Positions 47,565 to 59,136 of a DNA stretch of 64,000 nucleotides are shown here, in pieces (the first letter of the stretch is position 1; each line of letters begins with the position of its first letter). The DNA is from Acanthochromis polyacanthus (Eukaryota > Chordata > Actinopteri > Pomacentridae). The notes beneath the pieces are model-generated. The model saw only the letters and a list, made by a program, of their open reading frames with translations, did no database searches and was not told where the DNA came from. Location: positions 13,240,984-13,304,983 of the forward strand of contig NC_067127.1 of NCBI RefSeq assembly GCF_021347895.1, given 5' to 3'. The translations under genes and the position numbers were made by a program.

Positions 47565-50500
47565 GCTTCTCTTGCTATTTCATCCAAATCAATCTGGGAC
47601 TTTTAGGACCAGCTTGTGTCACCAGGAAGATGAATGAGACAAATGCATTGTGTTGTACTATATGTGATGCTTTGTTACACGTACTCCAAGAAGTCCAGGG
47701 GAATAGTAATAACCTGAGGAAAACAAAGGCTTTTATTAATATTTGCAAAAGGAAGGTGACTTCTACAAAACCTAGAATGCTTTCCAAACATTGTTACAGC
47801 TTTAAAATTGACTCAAAACACAACAACTGACAGAGTCCACGCTGCTATAGTGAGGATTTTGCTTTACTGTAGCGCCACAGACTTGTGGTCTCAGCCAGTG
47901 GAGCATGAGCTGTCATAATCATATGCAGTCCTGCTGACCACCAAGTGTGTCACAGCAGCCTCGGCCTCCCTGAGCTTTCTACAGAGAGTGACAGTGTCAG
48001 ATAAAATATTCTCTCTCCCCTACTGGTGCCCGATACCTCAGCGTCAGGCAGCGAGATGAGTTAAAGCAGACAGCATTGTCTTTCTCCCTCAGGCCTTTTT
48101 TCATACGTGTGCACCAGATAAAACAACAAAGTAGAGAAGCCTCGCTGCAAGAAAAACTCCGCTCCTTGATCAGCTCACAAGGGCTGATATGAATAACTGC
48201 ATGGCGATAAGTAATAAAACGCTGAATATGGAACACCAATATCAATAGGAGGGGGAGTGATAAAGTGAATGAGATTGCAAGTATTGTCATGGGGGGCTTT
48301 GCAGGGACCAAGAAGACCTCATTTACATGAGCTGAGGTTGACTATTGTGTTTCAATGATCAAATCGGACAGCCGTCACCTGATTTCCGAATTAATAAAAA
48401 TTAAATTAAAATTGTAATAAAGAATAAAAAAATGTGTAATTACTTTAGCGTTTGAAGAATATTCATTATTAACACTAGTGTGAGATTAAATTACACTAAA
48501 GTAATCTGTTTTTAATTTAACTTTTAGTTAAAGCTGCTCTAATCAATATTGTCATGAATTAAGAAACTAGTCATTCGGGTGATAAAAACACAGAGCATCC
48601 CCTCAGCTCTGCAGAGAATTTAATGTTTCCTGATACTAGCACGGAGCTTTACAGTTTTGGATAACTGTCAAAACACTCATCAGTGTCATTTACAGCAGGC
48701 AGCTGTTTTCACTGAAAATGTTTCCAAAATGCTGTACACTACTGGCCAACCCCAGAGGAACATGATGGAGACTGTTGACAGGCTGTTACCACCTGCAAGG
48801 TGACACACATGCTACCAAGGGAGACCACCAACAGCATCCACAGCCAAATTTTAGTTGTCTTGCTGGCTTGTCTACTTGTACTGTAGAAATGATTCAGCAA
48901 GGAGAGAATATAACACAGCTGTATCGGAACAATTACAGTCCCATCATCAAAATTGAGGGGGAAAAAAAACAGCAAGGTGTGCCAGGTTTCTTTGATTTTC
49001 AGGTGTATAAGTGAACAAAGAATGACCAACTTTCTTGACAAATCTCGAGAAATATTCATGCAAATGTTGATTCATTCATTCTGCAGACAATACTCTACTG
49101 ATTTAGTAACAATTTTCTACATTTGACAGAGGTTGCCCTCAGATTTTACACATCACATAACAGACCTTCTGCATGGCAGACATTTTGACCTGTCACAGCG
49201 GGGAAAGCACAGGTGGAATTAATGATGGCTCGCTTCCATTAAGTGTCCTAGGAAGCCGTGATAGTGAACCAGCATGCACACAAGCAGGACTTCCCCTTAG
49301 TGGATCGCAACTGTCATTAATGCACCGCTGCCCTCCGAACTGTGCTAAGCCAAAACGTCTGCTGTGAAAAAGGTCAATTAAGAGAAAACAGCTCAGTGTT
49401 ACTGTAATAAAGCCACTTTCACAGAAATATGTCCACTGTTATATTGTAAAGAAAAGACTCTAAAACACAGACACAATGTGATCACCTGAGATAGTGAACA
49501 ACGGATAGAGTATTATCGCGATTAGTTTGGTCAAGTTGTCCATTTCCAAAATTAACCAGTAGCCTGCATAGACTTTGTAGCATTTTGCAGATGCGGGAGG
49601 ACAACTTGAGCATATCCCATTTAAGAATACAAAAATAAATGCATGGTTAACTCAATGTCCCTGCCACAATGCAGCAATAATAATGAGTTACTAACAATTT
49701 AAAACTGACTCCTAACTCCTGACTAAACAAAAATGTGATAAGAAAATTATAAACAACATCACCAATAACAATCATTAATAAAATACCACATCCCCACAAC
49801 AACCTAAGAGAAACAAACCTAAAACTGTCAAATAAATTAATACAACCAATTCCAATATGTCCAAAAACAGTGTCAGATTGAACAGTTTCTGCAGACATGT
49901 CAGAGTCTTCTAGCATCGGTAACCTATAAGCAGGAATGTGATTTAGGCAGGAGGTCATGACTTGTACAGTGGATAGGAATTGGACTTTCATAGTAGGTGC
50001 AACTATTCATGCACTGCACAATAGCATACAATGTACATATTTTCACCCCATCTACCACAACATAACAAGCCCTGTGTCACCCCAGCAGCTACCCTGCCTC
50101 AACAGAATGTGAATCTAAAGTTGGAGCAGAGCGACAGCGGGGTTAAAATGAAATCCATCTTATATCACCACACATGAGACAGCCAACTGGCAACATCAAC
50201 AAGCAGCATGAGTAATTAGATGGACACTAGACAAAACACTGAGGCAGGTACAAGCATGCAAAGCCTGGTGTTTCACATTCCAGTCAGTACATCTGAGCCC
50301 GATGCTGAATGTTCACCATAACTCCCAACACATGGCTGATTACTCGTTTTAGTGCAATTCGAAGGAAGATATTTAGAGGCGGCACAGTTTGCATGATGAA
50401 TGCAGTTTCGACCCTGAATCGCATTCATCCTTCTTAATTGTGTCTCAAATTAATTTAATCCAAATTACATTCAATACTAATTCATACGTTTACACGATTC

Positions 50501-52270
50501 TATACTGTTGGCCTCCACTTAAGAAGGCAGAGCAAAAGGTTTTCTGGGATATTAAGATGCCTTAAAGGTATCGATCAGTCAGGATTAAACTGCGGGTCAC
50601 ACACAGAAATGTTCGGAGTAATCAGGGCCGTGGGGTCAGCAGCAAGGTCACACATGTGGGGATGAACTAATTGTCTCCCACAGCCTCGTGCTATCATTAC
50701 ACTGCAGTTCAACTCACAATTTAGGATGCCAATCACGCAGGTGTGCAGGGGGCAATGGATCAAGGGAGCTGTGTAAATCCTCGCCTGACTGATGACTGAG
50801 AGAGACACCAGGACACATCAAATTATCACGTCAAACTGGTGGTTACATGTCAATTGTTGTCTGTCATACCACTCAAAATAGGCTACAAAGGCTGAAACAT
50901 AACTGAAAAGAAAAATCTGTCAAAAACAATAACTGGTTTGGTATCTCAAATTGGGAAATTTTTCCTCAGCAATGGCCATTTTCACTATTATATTACAGTT
51001 TCTTGACACAATGAAAGATCGGCAAATTAAGGAAAAGATCATCAGAGTTAATCAGCGACTACATCGTATTAGAAATCAGAAGTGTTAGGTAGGCCATTTC
51101 ACATAAAGCTCAGTGAGTACAGTTTGATCAGAAACTAGGTCACATCTGAAAACATTTGCTAACTTGCCAATTTCTGAGAAAGATTACATTTTCTTTTTTC
51201 TTCGCAAGTAGCAAAGTTTGGCTCATTAAGCCGTCAGCGCGAGGCACAGGCAGTGATGAAGATGGAGACTAGTGAGCGAGGCACGATTGCTAGTTACAGT
51301 ACAATGGCACTTATGCAAGGAATGAGGACGCACAGGTGTAAGTTGTGGCAAACACTGTTGAGATAAATAGTGCAAGCCTCCTTGTGTATGGTAATTTGTC
51401 ATTATCATTTCCTTGATTCAGAACTTCTCAGACCCTGACAGCTGCAGCGTATTTAGTTGGTTTTTTTTTTCTTATTTTTTGCCAGCTCAGGGACTGGGGA
51501 TGACTTTTCTGGAGTTTATATTTGTATTGCACGTTAAATAAAGTAGAATAAAATTAGAATTCAATTTGTCAGCCCCCTACATTGATGAAATCTTCGGCTT
51601 TTCTGTCATAACATATTCCTCAGGATCAACAACAAAGAAAGGGTCTTTTACAAATCTCTTTGCCACAGTAAAGCTGCAGATATTATTGAATCAGAAGGTG
51701 AAAGCGAATCATCTCTCCATTTATCACAACAGATTATGGAGGTGTGAAGGAGATGAACTTTACGACTGCCATTACAGATTTCCCAGACTCTTTTTATTCC
51801 AATTCAACACAAAAAAATTGGTAGAGTAGGAACCTCATTTGTCATCTGCATGCCAATTCATTCTAAAAGCTTTCTGTGAAAAACAAATAGAAAAAAAAAA
51901 GAATCTTTCGGAAAAGTTATTTCACCTGAGAAAGTCTCACTGCAGAGTAAACACACATTTTAAATCAGCTGGCACAAAACTCATTTCTCTGTTCACTCAC
52001 TGTTAAAATCACTTCTGACAACACTGCAGTGATGGATTTCGCTAGATGATGTCCTATTTCAGAGTAGGTTAGAGCAGAAAGAGGTCAACTGCCATCATCA
52101 TTAAGTATACTGGAATACAGACCCGTTTCTGAGCACATCTGCGAATAAAAAAAAAACAAAAAAAAACACTTCCGCGATTTGTGATGATGGACCACAAACA
52201 TTATTATTACCTCCAAATAATCTGCAATACCCTGCAGGTAAACTTCAAACCCATAGAAATCATTTTAATT
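47565..52270. other. Upstream of eys start codon, proximal part
   Basis: I find no protein gene, TATA-initiator pair or confident 5' UTR exon. A 114-codon minus-strand frame at 49647-49991 is hydrophobic but has no recognisable features. A TTAATCC (50455-50461), the core bound by CRX/OTX factors, sits inside an AT-rich, homeodomain-site-like patch (about 50340-50480). A second complex patch with paired ATTAATG motifs lies at about 49190-49330. Confidence 0.6.
47575..47583 (-). promoter_or_regulatory. Minimal upstream ORF (Met-Lys-stop) before eys start codon
   Basis: Reading toward the start codon, the sequence has ATGAAATAG, ending 10 nt before the eys ATG and in another frame. If the mature 5' UTR includes this part, as expected for the exon carrying the start codon, it is a two-codon uORF that could lower or tune translation. 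Confidence 0.5.
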
Positions 52271-52500
52271 TTTGTATGTTCTAGTAGCAGCGGGACGCCA
52301 ATGAAACGGCACTGAGCCACTGATGTCACTGCGGAGCCACTGGAGAACTGATTAGCCAAACACCAGCAGGCTGCTGGCCACAGCTACTGCCGGACGGATC
52401 GCTTGCGCTCCCTGGGTAGCCGTGCGGCTCATCACTAATCAGCTACAACACTGACGAGCATCCGGGCCTCGCTAGTCTGAAAACCAACCCACACATCCGT
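52270..52500. other. GC/CpG-richer patch, possible regulatory DNA
   Basis: Markedly richer in G+C and CpG than its surroundings (GCCGGACGGATCGCTTGCG, GTAGCCGTGCGGCTC). It includes GATTAG and CTAATC, homeodomain-type sites. This is composition only; no promoter elements were identified. Confidence 0.25.
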
Positions 52501-54050
52501 TTTCTTACTCTAAACACAGCCACCATGCCACCAGCAAAGTCAATTTCAACTCAAATTTTAGGGCAATTTTTTTTACAAAATAACTTAATTGCTGCAAAAT
52601 ACCACAAACCATTCATCATTTCAAATTATCTCTCATGTATGGCGAGTTACAGTTAACAACTCTCACAGCCGCCTCATTTTTTGGTTCTTTCTTTGTTCTC
52701 TGTGTCCCCAGGAAACATTTCAAAGAACTGCAACTACAGGACGTTTTTCTAAGCCCAATACCTCAAAGACGGAACAACCATGGGTTAAATTAAGTCAGAG
52801 CCGGCCGCGGCACAGCTTTACCAGCATGACTTCACCTCCATGAATTGCTCATTTTTGTTTGAGGCAATACCTTTATCAGTCACGAGCCCCCCTGAAGTAT
52901 AGTCTACAGTGTTTCCTGTTTATTTGGTGCTCTGGAGGAGAACCTTAATAAGGTAGGGCTGAGCGCCTTTGTTTGTTTGCAACACTTGTGCAGTGCTTAG
53001 GGGAATTGCAGTATGTACACTCCGTGCCACATGGAGCCTTACGAGCCACGTATAGAGGAAATACAGCAGGTCTCAGAGGCAGCATGGTCACATTATCAAG
53101 ATCCAGAGAATGTGGTTCACCTGCAGGCCACAGAGTTGCTTTTTTAAAATTCATCTATTTTTTCTCTGTTGCGGTTAGGTCAATGCATGAATTAAGAATC
53201 TTGTATTTTGCTATTGCTCAAACACTGAGCTGGAGCACCTTGGTGTTAACAGGTGTATTTGCTGGAATCAACTATGTTTAGCTCACTTCAATCACACACC
53301 ACCAGCCCTCCAAACTCTTCTCCTCTTCTTTTGCTTTAGTGCAAACTGAAATTCAACACTTATCGAGCACAACAAAGACAACTAAATCCAAGCATAAATA
53401 ATCACGGTTAACAAAAACTTAAAAATAAAGGTGCAAAATAATAAAACACTACTAACAACCATAATAACCTCTAAGCTTACAACATTTCACGGTTTCTCGT
53501 GGTTTAGGAATTATTATGATGAATTTCAAAGGCATGAAAGCAGTAAAAAAACAAAAAGTACATTAGCAATCCAGCATGTATACAGTAAATCATTGCTGCT
53601 ATATGATACAACACAGATTCGATGTCTGATAATTACCTGCCAACGAGGTTCCATTTTCTGTCCTGTACAATTGTTTGTTGGTTATTTAGGAGAAAATCTC
53701 GTCTCTAAAAAAAACAAGCTAACAGATTTCCACTACTTGTGGTGTAAGTTTTGGCTGTCAGCCAATGCACAAGTGATTAGTTTTTGGTTTGGGTCCAGAT
53801 AAACATGTAAATCCAACAGTTCTGCAGGAGTATTTAACACTGCGAGACAGACTTCTCATAACTACTGCAGCCTACTTAACTTTAATTTTAAAAAGAAGAA
53901 AAAAAACTGGCATCTGTCACCCTAAAGTTCAACAACTCTAACAAGTAGGTCAAGGCTTACTGCTGAGCCTTATTAGCACCACAGATTGTCTAAGATAAAT
54001 ATACAGTGTTTGATTATTGATCACCTTGGGGAGCAGAGAATGAGGCTCTC
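52501..54050. other. Intergenic/upstream sequence without recognised features
   Basis: AT-rich; chance open frames up to 123 codons (53431-53802) are low-complexity and unsupported. Confidence 0.65.
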
Positions 54051-54830
54051 ATTCATTCAGGGACCTGAACCCTGATACCCACGTCTGAGCTGATTCTGGT
54101 GATTTTCTGCTGGATTCCTCTCGATTAAAACGTGCCCTGGGCTGCAGAGCCTCTACCTACTTGAGCAGGTGAGTCTGAAAGAGTTTTAATCAATTATTTT
54201 AGGGGTGAGAGATGATAATGTCTGCAGAGGCTGAGCTGCGCGCTGCTTCAAACACACGCATTTAAAGCTGGAGCAGGCCTGCAGCCAAAAGGACTGCATT
54301 AAACAACAGCTTAGCATTAAACTCAGCGTCTCTCTGCCCCCATTCTGCAAAAACGCTAGGCCCAGGATTTACTGTAGACGGGTAATCTGACTAGTAGAGT
54401 GCGCACATGGACCATCTGCTGCGCGCAGAGCGGTGCCGGCGACGTCTCTGCTGCCTGGCAATTACAGCGTTAAGGTTTGATCGTGTGTAGCCCGGTAGGA
54501 TGTATGCTCACCATCAAGTTGAAAAGGTGATCCGCACTGGGACGGCGACCTGTAACGTCATATTGTTTATAGTGTGAGGAGGGTTTCTGAGACTCTCCGT
54601 GGGGAATGTGACAGCTGAGGCGTCTTAAGCGCACACGGGAGGAAACATGTTGCGAAGGAAATGTGATCAGACGCTCCGGGGCTTGAAGGCGGTTCCTGGC
54701 CGCCTGCTGGCCCTCTGTGGCCGGGCAGGGCGGGGACAGCAGCCCGCCTGATTGATTATTTAATTAGGCTTAACTAAATATGCATTACATGCAGAGTCAT
54801 TCCAAACAACCCAAGCACTCTCAGTGAATG
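54051..54830. other. GC/CpG-rich block followed by homeodomain-site-rich stretch
   Basis: 54230-54750 has clustered CpGs (CGGTGCCGGCGACGTC, GGGACGGCGACC) and ends with a G+C-rich GCCGGGCAGGGCGGGGAC. It passes directly into TGATTGATTATTTAATTAGG and ATATGCATTAC, resembling TAATTA and octamer sites. It could be a distal promoter, a 5' UTR exon region or a conserved element. No splice donor was confidently placed. Confidence 0.3.
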
Positions 54831-55142
54831 ATTTCCTGAGAGGTGCAAAAAAAAAAAAAATTAAAATTAAAACTAAAATTGACTGGGCTGTCTGGAAAAG
54901 CCTGACTATAATTGGACCACAGCAGATCTACATTAGCGAACACGTTTAACTCCAAACTGTTCATTCCACGAATTGATGAGTGTTTCATATATTAAGCTGC
55001 CTAGTAAATAAATACAAATGACTGTAGTGCTTAGACACGCATGAGCTATTTCAATTGCTTGCACTGATATTAAGATTATACCTTCCTGCCACTAATGCAG
55101 CCACTGAGTAGATATAGCAGTTTATGGCTGCAGCAGCAGGAT

Positions 55143-56300
55143 TAAAGGAACTGTTCAGTTTTTTGGGGGAAAATGTGTTTGTTTTCTTTATTTATGAGAG
55201 TTCCATAAGGAGATTGATATCATGCACACGCTTGGCTTTAAATAAGCGCACATTTAAAGATGAATCTGGACTGCAGTTAAAGTATTGTTTCAGATAAATC
55301 TCACTTATCTTTCTGCTTTCATGAAGATAGTCTACTTTAGTGGATTATATTCACTTGAAATTACATTTAACCTTTGTATTTTGGGCTGGCAAAAATATGC
55401 AAAAAACCTAATAAAGAGTGTTTAAAAAAAAAACATTTACCCCATTTAAACCAGTATTCAGATTGCAGATAAAGCGCAATAATTAGTTGTACTACACCTT
55501 CATCTTCTGATTGAGATTCTTCTGCTGCAATTCAATCACTTTTTGCAAAGTAAGGACTGAGAAACAATTGTAAGTCTAATAGCAAAATCCTGCTTTCAGA
55601 GTTTTATATTTGACATTTGGGCAAAGAAAATGCTTAAGATGGAGAAAAAAATAAACTTCAAGTGAACTGTCTTTAAAATGAGGGTTGAGCTGTGCTCTTT
55701 TTAGCGGAATCTAGTTATTCAGTACATCTAACATCAGTATTACTTATTTACTCATTCATCAGTACTGACAAGTTCAATATAATGCGCTCAATTTTTCTAG
55801 AATAAATAAGACCGATTGACGAAAACACCAGAAAAAGACATAAACTTTGAAAATCAAAACATCTACTTTACAGAATAAATATAACTCTTTAGCTTATTTT
55901 TTAACATGACTATGATGAACCTTTAGCATACAGATAAGCATTGAAAATGGGTTCCATTTGCTCATGTCATGTGCTGGATTGCTTCAGGACTGGTTGCAGT
56001 TGCTTACTGAAGCTGTCATCCCAGTTCCCTAAAATGGCTTAAGACTCGTGAAGGTCTCGTGTTTGTACAAACTGAAGAAATGAGATAGATCTTGTTAATT
56101 AGTGAGCTTAGCAATTTCTGGTGGGCGGATTTTGTTGCTTTCGGACAGAGCCAGACTGGCTGGGTCCCCCCTGTTCTAGTCTAAGCTAAGCTAATCGGCT
56201 GCAGGCTGCAGTTTATTTAATGAACAGACAATGAGAGTGCATGGCGACTCTTCTCATCTGCTCTCGGCAAGAAAGTTAATAGACACATTCATATATTATT
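55143..56300 (+). repeat. Fish interspersed repeat, copy B, probably interrupted
   Basis: The left part (55143-55240) reads TTAAAGGAACTGTTCAG, then GAGATTGATATCATGC. The right part (56080-56300) carries TTGTTAATTAGTGAGCTTAG, GGACAGAGCCAGACTGGCTG, CTAAGCTAAGCTAATCGGCT and CTCTCGGCAAGAAAG. The two parts are in the expected order for one teleost palindromic repeat, with diverged or inserted DNA between. The right part matches the copy at 31915-32110. Confidence 0.6.
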
Positions 56301-57867
56301 CATATCTAAGTTTGGTGGCATTTTCCAGTCCACTTCTTTTTTTAATTTTTTACATCCATCTCCTTCTACACACACAAACAGCAAGAGAGTGCAAGTGTAC
56401 TGATTTTATATTTATATAATATTTAATGTTTATTTGCTCAGGGGGTGGTTTGGCAGCTCATGTGTGATTTTTTTTTTTTTTTTTTTTGCAGTGACCTACA
56501 TCCTGTTCACTGTACAGGTACAACATCCACACCAGGGAGCTGCGCTGCAATCAGTCTTGTGCTGGTGGTTGCTGGAAAAGCAGCAGCCGATAAGTAAGGG
56601 GTTAAATGCCTTGCTCCAGGGCAATTCGGTTGAAACTGCCCAGGGAGGTGAGAGTGTTGGTCATTTACATTCCCAGCTCTGATTCCTCCAGCTGGCCAGC
56701 AACTCTCCATTTGTAAGTGTGTCACCAGAAAGGCTACCACTTTCTGACCAGAAAATGGACCAGTGTTCTAATAAAGTCAGTTTAGTTATTCAAGAGATGC
56801 CTTTTATCCCCATTTGAAGTGGCACCAAGGTTTTATTAATGTCAGCTGTTCATTTTAGTTGTTTCATGCAATAGAAAGCGGTTCTACAGTGACCCAAAGT
56901 GCAGACAGGGTCAGTTACAAGAGCTTTCCTTTCATTTTACTGAAATAATGCTTCAGAGTGAAAACGATAAAGAACAAGTCGTTTCACTGGGAATAATAAT
57001 CTGGGTTTGGATATCTGGTATAAAACTTTTCAATGTTGTGTTATTGCAGTAAATTTGAAGCACAGATTTTTGTGGGCAGATGTTCAAAGGACTAAAATGA
57101 CTCTTTGACCCACTTAAAAGCCGCACCAGGTGAGAAATAGAGCGGGATGACAGATGTTTTTATAAAGGTCAGCGGTTTGTGTTACACCGTCCTTTTCTTG
57201 ATTGTTTCTTCACTGCAGCATTCACAACACATTTCACTTTTTACAAGTCCCCTTTCCTCTGCGGTTTATGCTCTCCACTTATTCTGCCCTCTGCAAGCTT
57301 CTCGCCCTACAGGAGCTCTGCAAATCATCTTGTCAGTAGTCAGTTTCAAGTAATTTCAGGATCAATTTTAAGATGAGTGTTCTTATCAAAATACATCACT
57401 ATGAAGCACCTGCCTGACCTTAAGAGTTGACATATTCTATCTCCTATGCTTATCTCGGTGAAAGACATTTAAGTTCTCGAATTTGGTTCGCTTCCCCACT
57501 GTGACTAGATTAACGAGCTGCCCTTTTGCTTGTAGCATTGGCTATATTTCCTGCAGCTTTAGGTAGCTTCATTATATACAGAAATATTGACCTTCAGTGC
57601 TTTTTATGAGAATGTATAACAGAGAAAAGCAAGCATTTATCTATATAGCTCTGCAAACTATTCTCATCATTCCCCATCTTCCTGTAGGGTGCCAAGTTCA
57701 TGCTTGGCATTTAGTGTCACATTGCATCAGTTATTTTATATGACGGGGATGTGTTGCATTCGATTCCTGCTTCCTCCTTCTCAACATCACAGCCCACAAT
57801 TAATTCTTCATCACTGGAATGAATCTAATAATAAAGCCATTATATTTTTTGATAAAGTCAACTCAAC
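56301..57867. other. Upstream sequence without recognised features
   Basis: Contains a T18-20 tract near 56468-56487. No gene or named repeat was seen. Confidence 0.65.
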
Positions 57868-57921
57868 ACTGGACTTGAACACAGAAGCTTCTTACTGTGA
57901 CGCAACCACTGCACCACCATG
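57868..57921 (+). repeat. Fish repeat fragment, unit 1
   Basis: GGACTTGAACACAGAAGC through to CCACTGCACCACCATG. Resembles a common teleost repeat segment (GGACTTGAACCCAGGACC ... ACCACTGCACCACC type). A diverged second unit follows at 58051-58105. Confidence 0.5.
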
Positions 57922-58050
57922 AAAGACGAGGTTTTCAGCTTTTTCCTCCACTCATATTGTTGTACGAAAGATTAATGTTTCGTAGACTACTAGCAATTTT
58001 AACGCAATGTGGAATGGAAGGAAGTAAGTAGCCCTGACCCTCCACTGTCT

Positions 58051-58105
58051 AGACTTGACCACAGGGCCTTCTAGCTGTGAGGCAACTGTGCTAACCACAG
58101 CAGCC
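58051..58105 (+). repeat. Fish repeat fragment, unit 2
   Basis: AGACTTGACCACAGGGCC, then CTGTGAGGCAACTGTGCTAA and CCACAGCAGCC. It aligns with the unit at 57868-57921 in the same orientation, about 180 bp away. Confidence 0.5.
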
Positions 58106-58193
58106 TTTAGTAACACAGATCACAACAAAGTAGTAGAAAAAGAATCAGATAGAATACAACAGTATGTAGTTAAAATTTGTTCAAAATCATGTT

Positions 58194-58239
58194 GCAAATT
58201 TCTCCTTGTGGGACTAATAAAGGATATTCTATTCTGTTA
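58194..58239 (+). repeat. Retroelement 3' tail of Rex1/CR1-like type
   Basis: AAATTTCTCCTTGTGGGACT followed by AATAAAGGATATTCTATTCT matches the 3' ends of fish Rex1-type LINEs as I remember them. Only the tail is present. Confidence 0.55.
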
Positions 58240-58830
58240 GATGTTCTACAGCTTTTGCGCGGTTCGTAGAGCAGAGGACTTTAGGTGGAGAATGAGATTG
58301 TTATCTTTCGGTCGCTGCTTCAACTGTGACTCAAAGCCTGAGCTTTTAATATGTTGAAAACATGTTAAGTAGTTCTCAAGACTTAGTTGTTACTCCATTT
58401 GATTTTCTTGTGGTTTTTTTCTTATTCTACTGTTGCTCTGTATGTTCAAACAGTGAAAATATTCAAAGTTATATTTGTTTTCATACAGTTTTATTCATCA
58501 GAGCAGAACATTTCAGACCACTGATCTAAGTTAAAAGAGTTTGTTGTTGAGTTGCTTTGTGGTATCCTTGAGGGCTGCAAGTTAGTATTGCACTTGGAGC
58601 TCTGTGTTTTTGTTATTTTGGATACATTAAAATGCTTTCAGTCCTTCACAAAATATATCAGTGTGCCATGTCTCCTCTGTGTTAAAATGCTAATTTTTGC
58701 ATTGCATATTATAAAGACATATACACCAAAAGAGACAATTGTTTGTCAAGTTAAAGTTTTGCCTATTAAATAGAACTTTATACAATTTCTGTCTGTGTCT
58801 ATCTCTAAATAGCCACACAGATAAAGCTGA

Positions 58831-58919
58831 TCCTTCGAGCCAGAGTTGAACCAGTGACCTAATGATAACGGTCATCTTTCCCTTACAGTCCTCCGCTCGG
58901 CCAACTGAGCTATCAACAG
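58831..58919 (-). tRNA. tRNA-Tyr (GUA)-like sequence with intron, probable pseudogene
   Basis: Minus strand, 89 nt. It has box A TAGCTCAGTTGG, a GAGGACTGTAAG anticodon arm (anticodon GTA at 58886-58884), an intron of roughly 20 nt, box B GGTTCAACTC and a 3' end GGCTCGAAGGA typical of tRNA-Tyr. The acceptor stem 5' strand is CTGTTGA instead of the complement of TCGAAGG, giving one mismatch and two wobble pairs. The T stem (ACTGG/CTGGC) and the 3' anticodon stem are also altered, and no T-run terminator follows. A pseudogene is most likely. Confidence 0.75.
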
Positions 58920-59136
58920 ACATAAGAGCTGCACAATTGTTTAGGATTTCAATGGATGCAGAAATTTATTTTTAACGTTTGAGTTGCAAAAACTCAGAGC
59001 TACAAGGACTTACACATGACGAACAGCTGCCTGGATCATTACAGATGCCTGTTTATTGTGGGATATTTGTAACACACTCACAAACTATTTTTTTGCATCT
59101 ATATTACACTCTGTATGTCCTTTGATAGGTCAGTTG
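58920..59136. other. Short spacer between tRNA-like sequence and hAT element
   Basis: AT-rich, nothing recognised; its last 8 bases (59129-59136) are the left target-site duplication of the hAT element. Confidence 0.7.

Noticed and set aside
49647..49991. Hydrophobic 114-codon minus-strand frame, considered as a nuclear mitochondrial insertion or membrane protein gene.
   Set aside because: Read in either genetic code it did not match any mitochondrial protein I know, and there is no splice or promoter context. AT-rich DNA readily gives such frames.
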